From Chytridium lagenaria (Eukaryota > Chytridiomycota > Chytridiomycetes > Chytridiales > Chytridiaceae): a stretch of DNA of 64,000 nt. A model generated the notes under the pieces. That model was not told where the DNA came from and did no database searches. It saw only the letters and a list, made by a program, of their open reading frames with translations. The stretch covers positions 1 to 64,000 of the forward strand of contig JAHLKC010000124.1 in the NCBI GenBank assembly GCA_025449115.1, given 5' to 3'. This document shows positions 45,301-57,947 of the stretch, in pieces. Made by a program: the position numbers and the translations under genes. Each line of letters starts with the position of its first letter. Positions within the stretch are counted from its first letter, which is position 1.

Positions 45301-48168
45301 ACTCATGGAATTCTCAAACGTCACAAGAGTCGATCTAATAATCGTCAATCAAAGCATCAATGGAGAACCAAGGAGCAACATTAAATAATGATGAAACTTG
45401 ACTACATACCTTGACGGCTCACCCATCCTGGATTGCCTTACACGCACAGAAAGCACAGGTGACTGATTCTCATCCAAATCTTCACCATCAGTCTCCCTAC
45501 TCACGTGACGCATCGAGTCAGACCTAGGCGGTGCCCTAAGACGAAGCGCTCCGTCCCCATCTCCGTCTTCATCATTTCGCGCAACATCTTCTACCTCCTC
45601 ACCTCCAGCAGCTGTCGGATGACCACTAGTAGACACAGACGACGAATCAGACGACGCGATGAAAATCTGCGCAGACCGTCCAGTCACTGTATCCTCCCTA
45701 GTCACTCCTCCAGCATTCGCCAAAGCAGCAAGGTTCGGTACAGAAGCACAAGTCTGCACAGATGCAGACGACGACGACATCTCCGTCTCGTTTCTACCAG
45801 CATCGCCCGTCGCATTATTAATTCTAGCAGGGAATGTCAAGGCGTCCTCTTCCAGACTAGCAGACGAGCCTCCAGCAGCAATCAAAAACTCTGGTGTCGT
45901 ACCGTTAACAGTTTGAGCGGTTCTGCGCCCGTGAGTACCCGACGCACCGCCCCTAGTTTGGATCATATCCATCCTACTAGGTTCCTCAGCATACCTTTTG
46001 TCTTTCTTTGATGTTCCAGACGTTTGGTCCACCATGAAAACACTGACATCCATCCCCTGGATGGCCTCTCATCCGCAGCATACATCACATCATCGCCCCT
46101 ACCACTCTCCAACCCCGCCCCAACTCCCCTCCTATGTCTTTTATACAAGTCTCCTCCAGCTCCCGCAGGCATTTGTGAAGCAGGCACCGCAGCCATAGTA
46201 GGCACATTTGACCCATTTGACGACGTGTCAGATGCTGTTGAGACACCGTCAGACGTCTTTCCAGACATGTTCTGCCCACCCCCAGTCCCAGCAAGCGGTG
46301 CTCCAGTGCCAGCACTCCATCCCTTCCGTTGACCCGTCCTCTCCATCGCCTCCGTCCAAGACACACCACTCCACGTCCTCTTATTGAACCACAACCGTGG
46401 TGTCGTAAGCTGAGCAGACGGCGGTGTCGCAGGATCCAGCGGGACCTGATGGTCCTCACTGTCTCCCTGATACGGTGGGTATTGCGCAAGGTACTGTTGG
46501 TGGTGATGGTGATGGTGGTGATGCTGAGCAGATGGATGCGGGAGCGAAGGGTGATGAAGTTGAGATGCGTACGGGTCCAATCCTCCGTCATTTAAAGTCA
46601 ACATTGGCCCTGAAATATTTCTTGACCCCTGGTTGGCCTCAAGATCTGCCGAAGTATTCGCTCCAGCCATGTAAGATCTCGCTGTCATTGACATGGACGA
46701 CCGTGAAGCATTCGCAGCACCAGGAGAGAGGATTGTACTTGCACTCTGAAACAGCGATGGTACGAGAGCGTGAGAAGGCTTCCTGGTGATCTCCGAGATA
46801 GGAACCACATGGGTCCATCGATGATCCCATCCCTCCAGTAGCATTACCAACACTATCCGGGGCAAATACGACCTTGGCAGAGGTCACAGGGCTCACCATC
46901 GACCTCCAAGACTGAGGTTATCCGCCGCCTTGTCCGAATGCTTTAAAAATTGATGGGCTTCCCAAGGCTGACGAGCTAGGTGACGTCGTAGAACTCTTCT
47001 TGGGCTTCCCAGAAGGTCTGAAAATAGGGCTAGAGACACCCATCCACGCCAACGATGATGCCGGAGACGGTGATGTCGGAACATATTGTCCAAAAGGAGT
47101 TAACGTTGAAGACGCAGTCTGGGGTAACAGCAGGTGGAGACGTAGCAGCAAAGTACGGCAGACTTGGGCTGCTGCGGCCGCAAGCTTTCCATCAGCGACC
47201 ACTGCCGCTGCCGTCTCTGCACCTGAAGCGGCTGCCGCTGCAGCAGCCATATTCGCCTTTTCCTTTTAGCCTGAAGAAGTTCCTTGGCCTTCTTGACTGC
47301 TGTGGCTCGACGACGTAAGAGCACTGCCGCAATAAGGAGCAAATCAATCAGCACTGCAACAAGAATGGGACCCCACTGCTGCTGCGATATGGTACCAGGA
47401 GGGCAATGGGAGAGCCAAGAGCAAGGCCGCGGGAAAATGCTGCCCGTCGGACAGAAATGTCCTGAGGGACATTTTAATTTGCTCCAACTGGTTGGGGCAG
47501 TAAAAACCTCGCATACACACAACGGGCTCAAAAAGACCTTGGGGACTGTTTTTTAAAAATAAAGCCTGTCAGATATGCCCATTCACTCATGACCTTTGCT
47601 TGACAACAAAAGTACAAAAACAATGGGAAATAAAGATAGTGCAATGTACTTACGGGACAAGGAAAACCATACGTCCTCAAAATTGAGCACTCCGTCAACG
47701 GCGGACATCCCACCGGCAACGTCAAATTCTGCGTATCCGTTGGATCCACATTCGGGCAGTAAAAGCCTGCCCGGCAAGTATGATTCAATGTCGGGTCAAG
47801 CACATACCCCACTGCAGAATACGGATCCGCATAACAAAGGTACCCAGCTCCAATCGGATTCGGTGTAAAATTCATCCTTTGTAACGCTAATAGTACATCC
47901 GGTGTAATGCTCTTGGGAAGATTCTGAAGCGTCACATTGGGGGGGAAGCTGGATGCCTGGAGAAAAGACCTGTGCTTGAGTTGGCTGTGGGAGTTACCCG
48001 GATGACCAGGCTTGTGGTGGTAGCGGTTGCGGCTGTTGCGGTAGGGCTCGTGCCATTGCCTGGTACGAGAGGGGAAGATTGTTGGCGAAGGACCCGTGGG
48101 TAGTGAGACGTGGCATCCAGCGAGATGACAGTTCGGGGTTGAGGAGGAACGGTTATGTAAAGGTCCAT
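42383..48168 (-). CDS. ABCG-family transporter with Cys-rich ectodomain (plant ABCG24/28-like)
   Basis: Half-size ABC exporter of the NBD-TMD order; substrate unknown. The N-terminal extracellular domain (about 47940-47400) has repeated Cys motifs (CRAGFYCP, GCPPLTEC, CPSGHFCP, CPPGTIS). TM helix near 47330-47370 (ILVAVLIDLLLIAAVLL), followed by KKAKELLQAKRKRR as in plant ABCG24/28. Then comes an unusually long Ser/Ala/His-rich linker (47250-45250) including eight His at about 46500. NBD: FSFKNLCVRLPNGREVLKNV, and Walker A GPSGSGKTT with its Lys codon split by an intron (about 44765-44855). Further on are IGYVPQEEL, Walker B CFLDEPTSGLD (about 44185-44215), HQPRPE and FDDVIMLAPSG. The TMD runs from about 43400 (FLQQLLYCHQRSLMQQSRKL) to TGA 42383-42385. 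Frame breaks near 44695, 44105, 43965, 43640, 43220 and 42440. The start is uncertain; ATG 48168 is a working choice. Confidence 0.85.
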
Positions 48169-48170
48169 CA

Positions 48171-49396
48171 GTTAAACGTTTTCAGAAATGCAACTGTCAA
48201 CAGCAAAGTGCCAGCTTGTATGAAAATGTAGAAAAAGGTATCGGCCACAAGAGGCTGATACCAGAGGAGTGACAAGAAGATGGTGCAAAGCTTAAAAGCA
48301 GCAGTGATGCGATGGTTGTAAAAAAAAAAGAAAAGAAAAGAAAGAAACCGTTTCTAACCTTGTCTTCTCAAGAGCTCAACGACATCCTCCTCTCCAACAT
48401 CCATGCGAGCAGCCCGAGGCACTCTCACAAGGCGTCTTTGTTCGGAATGTTCGGACATGGCGGCGGAAAGGCGAAACGGGCCACGGGACGAAAAAGTCGG
48501 TGGCGGAGGAGGCGAATGCACGGATACGTTCGCCAAGGAGGGTTGAGAAAGTGTCCGACGTTAAGGGAGGAGAAGGTGTGGTTAAGGAATCGGGTTTGTT
48601 TGGTTTAATACGTGGAAAGGACGACGACGGAGCAGGGGTGTGCAATCCTAATACAGCCTGTTGCTGCTGCTGATGCTGCCGCTGTCGATGCTGTTGCTCA
48701 GGCGAAGAAAGTTGTTCCAACAGAGGTTCTGGGTAGAGCGATGACTGCAAAGCCTTGGATTTCAGTCCGAAAAATGCGGTAAATGCCTCCTCTGGGGTCG
48801 TTTTCCTAGAATACCCGTCTCCCAAGAGCCGTCCTGCCGCTTCTCCCAATGTCTCCGGTGGCTCCTGGCTCTCCGAAGTGGAAGCTAAATCAAAGCTGGC
48901 TCCGCAGGTGCTGAGCTCCAAAGTTGAGCCCTTTTCCAAAGATTGCTTCTCCTGTGGTTGTTGTTGATGTTGCTGGTGGCTGTATGGACTGTGAAGCCTC
49001 TCCTTCTGAAGACTGTGTGCGATATTGTGGTTCCTCCTCTCAGTCCCAGACGCTGTCGAGTCCAGCAGCTGCGTCTTGATGTCGGATGCCGACGATGTTT
49101 TTGAGAGAGAGGTTGTGATGAAAGGTGGTGAAAAGTGCTTACAGGAGAGCGAACACGAAAAGAAGGATGGCAAGTTGCCAGGGTAGCAACAAGAAAGTCA
49201 GCTTTCAAAAAAAAGAAAAGAGGCGGGGGTGGGAGGATTGAATGTACTTTTTTTTGACTGACAGCGAAGGAAAGGACGAGGGCCAGGGGGGGGTGGGGAA
49301 TGAGGAATGGAATGAAGTGGTTTCAAGGTTAACGCAACTGAATAACTGCTCACCTCATCATCTTTGCACAGTGAGACATAAAATTTTCTACCCATT
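48171..49396 (-). CDS. Probable two-TM protein of unknown function, provisional model
   Basis: Not recognised. Possible exon 1: ATG 49396, MGRKFYVSLCKDDE, with a GTGAGC donor. The second exon, after an acceptor near 49203, would read LTFLLLPWQLAILLFVFALL, a strong TM helix. Next is a long Gln/Ser/Pro-rich segment in another frame (about 49090-48480; GEAAGRLLGDGYSRKTTPEE, LGERIRAFASSATDFFVPWP). Then RRLVRVPRAARMDVGEEDVV to about 48360, an intron with a long T tract, and a last exon with LCTIFLSLLWYQPLVADTFF and IFIQAGTLLLTVAFL, ending TGA about 48171. The frame change at about 49095 is unexplained. The stop overlaps the ATG chosen for the ABCG gene, so this could instead be the 5' part of that gene with its frame broken. 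RNA evidence would decide. Confidence 0.4.
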
Positions 49397-50720
49397 ATAT
49401 TTTCAACTTCCGATATGGGCCGGGGGGGGGGGTGGTAAGTTCGTTTGGGCCGTCTGTCCGTCAAATAAATAAATGGTATTAACCTTGAGGTGCTTCTACA
49501 CGTCTTTTCTACCCCAGGCTCACACCCAAAAAGGGGTTCGGGCTCCGCTCAAAGGGTTTTGGTGGCTGTTCACAAAAACGTCTTTTGGACAGGGGAACTG
49601 GCAAAATACAGGAGGTCCTGACACTCGGGAAGACTATTGAAGTCACTGCCACGTAAACTTCCAGTTTGCTTTCAGGCAACCAAGTTTGAGGACTGCTTCT
49701 GAGACCAGAAGGGTGGAGTCGAAAAGACGAAGCGAAGTACTACTGCAGGAGTAAAAGCCCACCTTGTGAAGATGATCCCGTTATGGATGGCCGCTTCACT
49801 GCAAAGCAACGCAAGAGAGCAGAGAGCACTGAATGATAGAGATGTATGTCACCACCTAAGCAAAGGAAACAACCATTCCTGCATAAAGTTTGCCGATAGG
49901 GTCACGGGCAGCATGCATACCTTCACAATCAGAGCCAAACAATGGAGAACCCATCGCAAAAGGGTTTCACGAAAAAAGTGTATGCCAACCAGCGATGGAG
50001 ACACGATGAGAGTTTAAATTTCGGTGTTCCTGTGAATAAGCTCAACAGGTTTAAAACTTTAAGTTTTCTTTGTTCTCTGGTCTCTTTGTAGTTGACAAAA
50101 ATGCAATACCTGTCTCAATCAGTGGAACAGATTACAATAAGACGATGGGTAGAGGTCACTTGTGGCACTTTGTGCTGTGAAATTAGCGATCCCGCGTTTT
50201 GTGGGGGTTCCATAATGAATTTGAATAGAATCGTGGTGTCGCATTATAAACTTCCATTTAAAAGAAAAAGGTACGGGACTTAATTAAAATTGGGATGAGC
50301 GAACACGTCGCTCAAATCCTTTAATGGCGATGAAAAATGTAATGCACTGTTGGTAGGAACGAAACACAGCTACTACTGATGTTTTTGCTGGATGTACAGT
50401 GATGACGATTGTGACTCTGAAGCCAGTGTAAGTGAACAGTGTAGTGAAAGTGAGATTCTAATATAGTCAATTTTGCTGGAGTAGTGTTTTAACAAAGCTG
50501 TTCAACGAAAACTGCATGGTACATAGAGAAAAAACCACATTTCTCTTGGAGTTATTTATTTATTCGCGTGTTGTAAGAGAATTGAATACGAAGGGTATTG
50601 TTGTAGTTGGAATGACGTAAAACGATAAAAAGAGAATGGAATGGATACGCAGAGAGAGACATGAAAGAAATAAAAGAAAAAAAGAAAACAAACGAAAAGA
50701 TAGTTAATAAGGAAAAACCA
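49397..50720. other. Intergenic, no supported gene
   Basis: Short ORFs on the plus strand at 49766-50017 and 50092-50283 have no domain and no splice-linked partners seen. A G run of 10 at about 49424-49433 and A-rich sequence near 50660-50710 are present. Confidence 0.45.
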
Positions 50721-53137
50721 TCACATCATCTTCAAATGCTCATTCAACGACACCATCTCCTCCTCCTCCTCTGTCCTCCCCTCATGATGCAAAGGATACC
50801 CTCTCGTCGTCCTCGCCGTCTTCCCAACCTCCCACCCAACCTCCTCCTCCTCAAGTTCACACAAAAACCTCCTCACATTCCTCAACGCCACCGCACTCGC
50901 CAGGAACCCACGCCAACGCCATAAACACATGCACCATATCCTTATACATCTCATGTCTCACCCAACTCTTCCCTCGTCGCTGATGCGTGTTGGAGGTATG
51001 GTATTTGTACGCGAGGGACACGGTTTCATCGCGCAACCTCGCAGGAACCCGATTGGATGAGGATGGGGGGTACCCGTGAAGTCGTTGGCAAAAACGGGGG
51101 AGATGAGGGTGTAAACATGCGGTCGGTGATGTCGCGGATGCGGAATTTTTCGCGATCCGTGGCGGAGAGGAGAGTGTCGCGCCAGGATTTGGTTGGGGTC
51201 GATGGACGACGGTTGTGGTGAGGGGGATGGAACGGGAAGGGTTGACGCCGAAAATACATGTGGATGGGGTGAGGGACGCCTGGGGAGGTGGAGGTTGCTG
51301 GGATGATGGGGTCGTGGATGTTGCGGGCTTGGAGGGAAGCCAGTCGAGGTGGGCGTTGTCGCGCCAGGATTGGGAGGTGAAGGTGAGGTCGACCCAGGGC
51401 TGTTGAGAAGTGTTTAGTAAGGTGTTTTTAACGCATAACAAAAGGATAGAGAATAGGATGGTAGGATTGTAGACTTACCGAAAGCAAGACTGCACCACCG
51501 GGCATAGGAAGCATGGGCTGCCGTTGGGCCACCTCAAAAAGTCCTTGAGGTAGTTTAACAGTGCCATGCAGAGACCTCTCCGGCCGAATCGCCATCAAGA
51601 TAATGTCCTCTGGTGCGATAGGTTCGTGATGCACGGGGAATCGCTCGTGGTGTCTGTGGTTTGGAAGGCCGGATGGTGAGGGTTGATCAAGTAAGAGGAA
51701 AGCGGCAAGAGCATCGTGGAGACCAGCGGGGAAAGGAGCTTCAGGGGCGAGACGCTAAAAGTGCGGGGTTAATATTTGGTAGTGAGGAGGAGATAGGGTG
51801 GGGAGTGACTTACATAGTTCATGACGAACATGCGACATCCCGTTTCAGCGGCAATGCGACCAGTTAAATGACGATATATCACGGGGTTCCGATAACGTAA
51901 GCCCCGTGTAAATAAAGAATAACCTTTTTCGTCTTCCCCTCCATCTCCCCAAACTCTCCCTTCCTGACCTCCTTCTTCTTCCCCCAGAACCATCCAAACC
52001 ATTTCGTCTTTTTACAATCCGCGTCCGGGGTGGTCGCCTCAATCCATTCCCCGTCCAGCTTGTAATCAGCATAGTAAACGGGTTCACCGTGTTCATCAAT
52101 CTCAGCGGGGATCGGTATGGGAAGGGATTTGTGGAATCGAAGAGCTTCGGCTTCGAATTTCAGAAGCTCACGACGGGATACGTGGAAATCGGTTAAGGTG
52201 AGTTTGCAAACCGGGTGGGGCGAGGTTGATGTTTGCAGCGTTGCATGCGGCGCGAGCGCGGTCCATGTGTGATGTTTGAAATCGAGTTGGCTGCGGACCA
52301 GTGGAGGGTCATCTGTTTTAAAGAAAAGTGAGTGAAAGGGAATATAAAGGACGATTTTGGAAAAAGGGGAACTTACGTGAAATGTGCGGGCCAGGAAGGG
52401 TTTGATGAGCCTCGAGAGACTAAACCAAAGAGTCCAGTGGACAGAGTGTGAAGTTGATGCATTCCTAGACCGACGGCAAACCCCACTTCTTCGACAACCG
52501 ACGACATGTTGATGTTGGGTAGATACCCGCGGACCGATGAGGCGGAACCTTTTGAATCCGGTCCACTTGCATCCGAATCCGGCCAAGAGTCCAACGACGA
52601 GTTGATCGAGTTGGGTGGGGAATGGTAGGCGGGTGGAGGGCTTTGATCAATAACTTGTTCATCGTCTTCATCGTCCTCGTCGATGGTGGTGGACACGTAA
52701 AGCGATTGACCGGTTTTAAATTTCTCGAGTTTCTGAAGGATGCGTTCGGATGAGAGATCGGATGTTGCGGAATCGGCACGTGAAGTGATGGAAGGACAAA
52801 AGGTGGAGGATGTTGCGCTTTTCGAATCATCTTCATCGTCGTTGAAGCTTGACGACGATGATGATAATCGTTTTGCAGCGGCCGCATGGATGGAGTCGAC
52901 GGAGGATTGTAATGAGAGGTCGGGTTCTGCATTGGAGATGCCGAGAGGGGCGGGGGATTGGAAGAGGTTGAGGGAGCTGCCTTGACGGGAAAGAGAGAGA
53001 TGGAGTTTGAGGTCAAAGGAGGAGGAGGCCGGGGAGGATAAGGCGAGATCAGAGGAGACGCCAAAGGCTGCTGGGTCTAGACCCAGGGGATGCATTGAGA
53101 AGAGGGTATTTGTGAGGCGAGAGAATGTGGCGGACAT
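50721..53137 (-). CDS. Alpha/beta hydrolase, hormone-sensitive-lipase-type esterase
   Basis: Carboxylester hydrolase of the HSL (GDSAG) family. ATG 53137 (MSATFSRLTNTLFSMHP). The first 250 residues are Ser/Asp-rich and probably regulatory. The mid part has FKHHTWTALAPHATLQ and RREXXKFEAEALRFH-like sequence, leading to the oxyanion motif HGG at about 51900 (the second Gly is visible only after a one-base change in a GGGG run). MFVMNY is followed by an intron (about 51815-51757) and RLAPEAPFPAGLHDAL. The nucleophile elbow GDSAG lies at 51578-51595; a frame break falls just after it. PWVDLTFTSQSW is at about 51390. The catalytic Asp is in RDETVSL (about 51025) and His in DMVHVF (about 50930). 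The last 55 residues (VRRFLCELEEEEVGWEV to TGA 50721) are in a third frame. A complete catalytic triad is therefore present. Confidence 0.85.
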
Positions 53138-54384
53138 GTTTGTGTGATCAGTGTTGTAGAGAGTTGCAAGAGATGAAGGAAGATGTAAGGTTTGCTTGTA
53201 GGGTGATATTGAATGTGATCGCAGGAGACGTCAAAGAGGTTGTGCCTCTACTTTGACGAAAAAACAACTTTATTAAATAATAAGACGTAAAGAAAACTAA
53301 TAATAAAAAATGCAGTAAACGAGGCTGTAGTAAGAAACAAGGCTTTTTTATTTTATACTTTTTTTCAACATGATGTTTAACCCATGTGACAGGCGAGACA
53401 CTTGACAGCGTAATTATTATAGGAATTAGTAAAAATAAAGCACATGGTCTTTGTGACGTTTCAAGTTTAAACTTTTATGGGAAGAGGAAAATTCTCTCTT
53501 TTATGAAATAATCACCCATTATATCCATCTCATCGATATATTCACTGTCAGTATTTTCTCATTGGGTTTTTCCATTTGTCTCCTCCTCCATATGTAATCC
53601 ATTAATCTATTATGCAAATTACCCCATAATCAAAATATCCCCACACACAAATCCATGTACCACCTCCAATATCTCCTCTCACGTGAATGAGTAAGCACCA
53701 AAGAAAAATAAAGGGGCTGCTGATGGATTGTGGCACCATGCATGATGGCTGGTGATATGGATCATGTGGGAAGCAAAAGAGGAAAAACATGTTTCAGTTT
53801 CAGGAAACAATCCATCATTCCATGACGTAAAAAAAAAAGTTAACGTCATTCCATACTCATTGTTACCTATCAAAAACCTTTAAATTACGCGCGTAAAATA
53901 CTCCTGAACAAATGAATGAATATATTGATAAAAGCCGTCATATGCTTAGGTATTTGGAGATAAGAGAAACAGGTGGTGAACAACAATATTGGCTTGTCAA
54001 GAGAACAAAAGCGCGTCAGGTATCAAAGTTGATCTCCTAGAAGATAAGCAAAACCTAAACAACAATCGTAAAAGAAAAATGGGGGTAAGCCCCCTCCCAG
54101 CATTTCAAGCCCGTCGTCCATTGTCGAACTTCAAAATAAAACGATAACCTCCTCCTGAAAATAAACCACAACGAAGTAAACAAAGTGGGTGGGTGTAGGC
54201 CCTACGCGTCATTTCACTACCCACCCTACAATGAGCCACAGATGCTAAAAACCTGCCAACAACCTCCAACCCCATGTCTCTAGTCTCCTCCTCTTAAAAG
54301 TCCTAACAAATCAACAAAAACAAAACAAGGGCAAACAAAAAAGCGGGCGAAAAAAAGGGTATCATCCCAGCACCCCAAAAAAAA
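53138..54384. other. Intergenic, no supported gene
   Basis: AT-rich spacer upstream of the hydrolase and downstream of the methyltransferase. Minus ORFs at 53602-53873 lack any domain. Nothing else recognised. Confidence 0.5.
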
Positions 54385-55426
54385 CTAAGCCCGTCTCCCC
54401 ACAACAACATTCGCCGTCGCCGAAAACTCACAAACCCCATCCCCAAACCTCTCCCCCATCACCTCCACCACCTCCTCCACAAACCGTTTCACCACCACCT
54501 CCCCAACCTCCCCCCCCCCCCAACCCAGGCCATCCCATCCTCCCCAACATCCCTAAAACCCCAGGCGCCGCCCCCAAATACTCTGCAAACCCCCTCCGTT
54601 CATCCACCCCAACCTCCATCACATGCGTCACCCTCGTCGCTTTCGCCGTCGCAAACCCTACCTGCGTCAACATTCGATCGGCTATCCAACTCCCATCGTC
54701 CCATGGAAGACGACGGGGTGGCGTCGTGGACCGGAAATGGTCGGCGGCTGTCATGTCGATGCGGTCGAGGGCGGAGAGGAGGAGGGGTTGGAGGTAGGTG
54801 TCTTGCCAGGTTGTTAGAACGCAGAGACCGCCTGGACGGAGAACGCGGTGCATCTCGTTGATACATTCAATCCCATCGTTCTATTAAACAAAAAACAATT
54901 AAAAAGATACGCTTTTAACAAAACCGAAAAAAACCAAATAAAACATCAAAACCGTTCATTTAAACACGTTACCATTAAAAACACCCCGAAAAGACATGCC
55001 GTCACATCCACACTCTCATCCGGAATCTCCAACGCCTACGCCCTCCAAAAAAAAAAAAAGCAACGACATCAACACCCCCAAAAAAAAAAGCAAACCAAAA
55101 CTCACCTCCCCATCCATCACCGCAACACTCATAGCCTCACTCTCCCCTCCCAACATCTCCCCCGCCCGTCTCACAAGCACATCCACCATCCCCTCCGCGA
55201 CATCCGTCGCCATCACCCTCACCCGTCCCACTCCCAACCGTCTCACAACCTCAATCCCAAACCCACCCGTCCCAGCCGCGACATCCAACACATGGATGCA
55301 ACGGGTCGGTTGGAATTGTGGGAGGGAGAGGATGTCGAGAGCCGTGTGGGCAAAGGGGAGTGTTGTGCGGGTGTCCCAGTTGGCGTAGGTTTGGGCGTGG
55401 AGAGACCAGGAGGTGTTGGGGGACAT
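54385..55426 (-). CDS. Class I SAM-dependent methyltransferase
   Basis: Transfers a methyl group from S-adenosylmethionine; substrate unknown. ATG 55426 (MSPNTSWSLHAQTYANWDTR). Motif I VLDVAAGTGGFGIE at about 55255-55295, then VRVMATDVAEGMVDVL (motif II, acidic ribose-binding Asp) and MSVAVMDGE (motif III, about 55110), ending at a GTGAGT donor near 55104. The next coding part begins about 54881 after TTTAATAG: DGIECINEMHRVLRPGGLC, with the LRPGG loop of motif IV-V. It continues with TTWQDTYLQPLLLSALDRI and a C-terminal region whose frame is lost in a C/G run at 54512-54525. The following frame (VVVKRFVEEVVEVMGERFGD) ends ANVVVGRRA at TAG 54385. The 220-nt gap may hide a small exon. Most like ubiquinone/menaquinone-type (UbiE-like) or SmtA-like small-molecule methyltransferases. 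Confidence 0.8.
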
Positions 55427-55854
55427 TGGAGATGGTTGTCAGACAATACGATGAATCATGAGCGAAAAAATGAATCGGTGTTCATCGTCATGTAAGCAGT
55501 TAGATTGCATGGATTGGAGGGATCGTTTTCCGAACGCACTAATTAGTAATTATTGATTTATAAAGCTTACGTCGATAGGGTTTTATCGGTGTAAATGTTA
55601 TTGTAATGATTTACGCATGGTGGATGTTTCTTATGAACGCTAAACATGGGTTTTTTCGAGTAAAGTTTATTAAAGCAGGGTTTTTATCAGTCATCTTTAT
55701 ATAATTAAATCATAATCTTCACCTCATTTTATATATTCAAAATGACCGTAATAAAGATATATTTCTTAAAAAAAATAATAAAGCTGTCAAAGGACGCAAA
55801 CAAAACTCGTTCATACTTGAAGGTCAACAAGTTGTTTAGTTTTTCCTTTGAACG
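55427..55854. other. Intergenic, AT-rich
   Basis: Short AT-rich spacer upstream of the methyltransferase and downstream of the zinc-finger gene. ORFs are unsupported. Confidence 0.5.
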
Positions 55855-57947
55855 CTACAACTCGTCATCATCTTCTCCCTCTTCTCCTTGTTCCTCTTTA
55901 CCAACCGCTCCCTCTTCCCCATCATCCTCTCCCTCTACTCCATCCTCCTCTTCACCACCCTCACCAACCTCCTCCCTCTCCCAAACCACCACCTCCCCCC
56001 TTCCCCCCTCCCACTCCCCTCTTACTCCCCCAAAACCCCTTCCCCGCCCCACTCACCATCCGTTCCACCTCCTCCCTCCCAAGCCCAACCGCACACCCCC
56101 CCAACCCGCGACTCCTCCTCGCCTCCAAATGCCGTCTCATAGCATCCCTCTAGCAAACCGTCTCCCACACAAACACCTCCACCGCCGCACCTCATCACCC
56201 CCATGCAAGCTCCTCGCATGTCGAAGCATCTCCTGCCGTCGTCGAAACCGTGCAGGACAATGCGGGCACGCGTGCGGTCGATCCGGGGTGTGGATCGAGA
56301 GGTGCGATCGGAGCGTTTGACGTCGTGCAAAGGTGGAGGGACAGTGGGGGCAGCCGTAGGGGAGGGGTTGTGGGGGTTTTGGGAGGGTGATGGTTGTTGT
56401 TGTGGCGGGAGGGGGTGGGGAGAGGAGGGTTTGGTGGGCTTTGACGAGGGCGGCGGTGATGGAGGTGGAGTGGGTTGGTTTGGTTGAGGGTTGGGTGTGG
56501 GTAACGTGATGTGGGTCGAGGGAGATCATGTTGATCCAGGTGTGCTCGGGGAGGTGGGGTTCATGTAAAGGTTTTGGGGGATTGGAGACGGTGGTGGTGG
56601 TTGCGGCGGCGGCGGCTCGGAAAAACATGGCGGGAGCTGCGATGGCGTCTGGACGTAATTTTGGGATGGTGGTGGTGGTGTTTAACGTGGTGGGAGGTAC
56701 TGGGATGGCGTTTGAGGTGGTGGGAGATAGGATGCCGTTCGAGGTGGTGGTGTGATGTTGTTGTTGCTGTTGTTGATACAAAAGTCCGAGGACGACGTAC
56801 ATTGGGGATCCGTCGCGGGCATGAGAAGATGATGTGGAGCGAGGATAGGCGATGTAGGTTTCATATCATTCAAAGGTGAAACCCGCGTTGACCAAGAACC
56901 AGCTTGTGTAGGGACGGGAAGGAGGGACGGGGAATATGGCTGAATAGGAAGAAGGCTAGGAGAGATGTTGTTTTGAGAGTTTCCAGAATGGATGGACGGA
57001 TGTGACAAAGGCCGAAGCATGTTTTCAGAGAGGTCTGCAAGAGTGGAGAGGGCCGAGGTGTTGATGGCAGGGAGATGTGGAGGTGACACGTTGTTTGTGC
57101 CATTTTGATGGGAGGCGCGTGCTGATGCTGTTGGGGGTGGGACGGGGTGATGCACGTGGGGGTGGGTGTTGGTAAGAGAGTGCAGACGGGGAGGACGTGG
57201 TTGAGGATGGGGGTGGGTAGAGGGATGGGATGGATTGAAGGAGAAAAGGGATGAGGGAGGTAGATGGGAGAAAGTTGAGGTGAAGAGTATGAGGTGGGTG
57301 ATAAAGATGTGGATACATGGGGATGGATGGGAGTAAAGTAAGGAGAATGAAGGGTTTTCAAAGATGTTGATGAGATGGGATTTAATGCATAGTTTGATGG
57401 GTTTGAGGTGAATAACGATGGGGAAGTAGTGGGATGATGAATGTTGGAAGTGAGATTTGGGGATGAAAAGAATCCGTTTGGATTTGTGGAGGGTGGATTG
57501 AAAGAGGATGGTCCGGTTGTTACTGTGGAGGGTGGAATTGAACGAGGAAGATGATGGATTGAAAGAAGCGTGTGAACCGATGAAAGCGAGTGGTTGAGGA
57601 AGGGCAACTGAATGAAACGAGGAGGAGTGTAATGGTTGAGGAAGGGTTAATGAAGTGTGTGGGATGAAATCGAGTGGTGGAGGAAGGATGAGTGGACGTG
57701 GTGACGAGATGAAGGAAGCAGCGAATGAAGGGATGAGGAGGTGAGAGATGGGTGTTGTAGGGGTAGGATAAGATGGATGAGATGTGAGAGTGGTAGTAGT
57801 AGTAGTAGTCATAGTAGCATCAGTATCAGTGGTAGTAGTGGTAGTAGTGGTGTTATCTGGTTGTTGATGACGGTCATAAGAAGAGGAGTGCCCATGATGA
57901 CGGTCATGGTGATGGTGATGATGGTGATGATCACTAGCAGAATCCAT
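55855..57947 (-). CDS. C2H2 zinc-finger protein, likely transcription factor
   Basis: ATG 57947, MDSASD followed by an eight-His run and Thr runs. About 500 residues of low-complexity Ser/Pro/His/Asn-rich sequence follow, with frame changes near 57400 and 56760. The DNA-binding region is near the C-terminus: YGCPHCPSTFARRQTLRSHL then SIHTPDRPHACPHCPARF gives two classical C2H2 fingers (CPHC spacing, HxxxH ends) joined by a TPDRPH linker. A third, WRCLCGRRFAR, continues after a frame break (about 56145) with MRRHLEAR. The tail in the last frame is Gly/Glu-rich and ends GEEGEDDDEL at 55855, a strongly acidic segment plausible as an activation or protein-contact region. It probably acts in the nucleus; target genes unknown. 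Confidence 0.75.

Noticed and set aside
56682..57947. Treating the 421-codon His/Thr/Ser-rich frame as a separate gene from the zinc fingers
   Set aside because: It ends just where the Gln-rich start of the zinc-finger frame begins, with the same low-complexity style, so one gene with a frame break is simpler.
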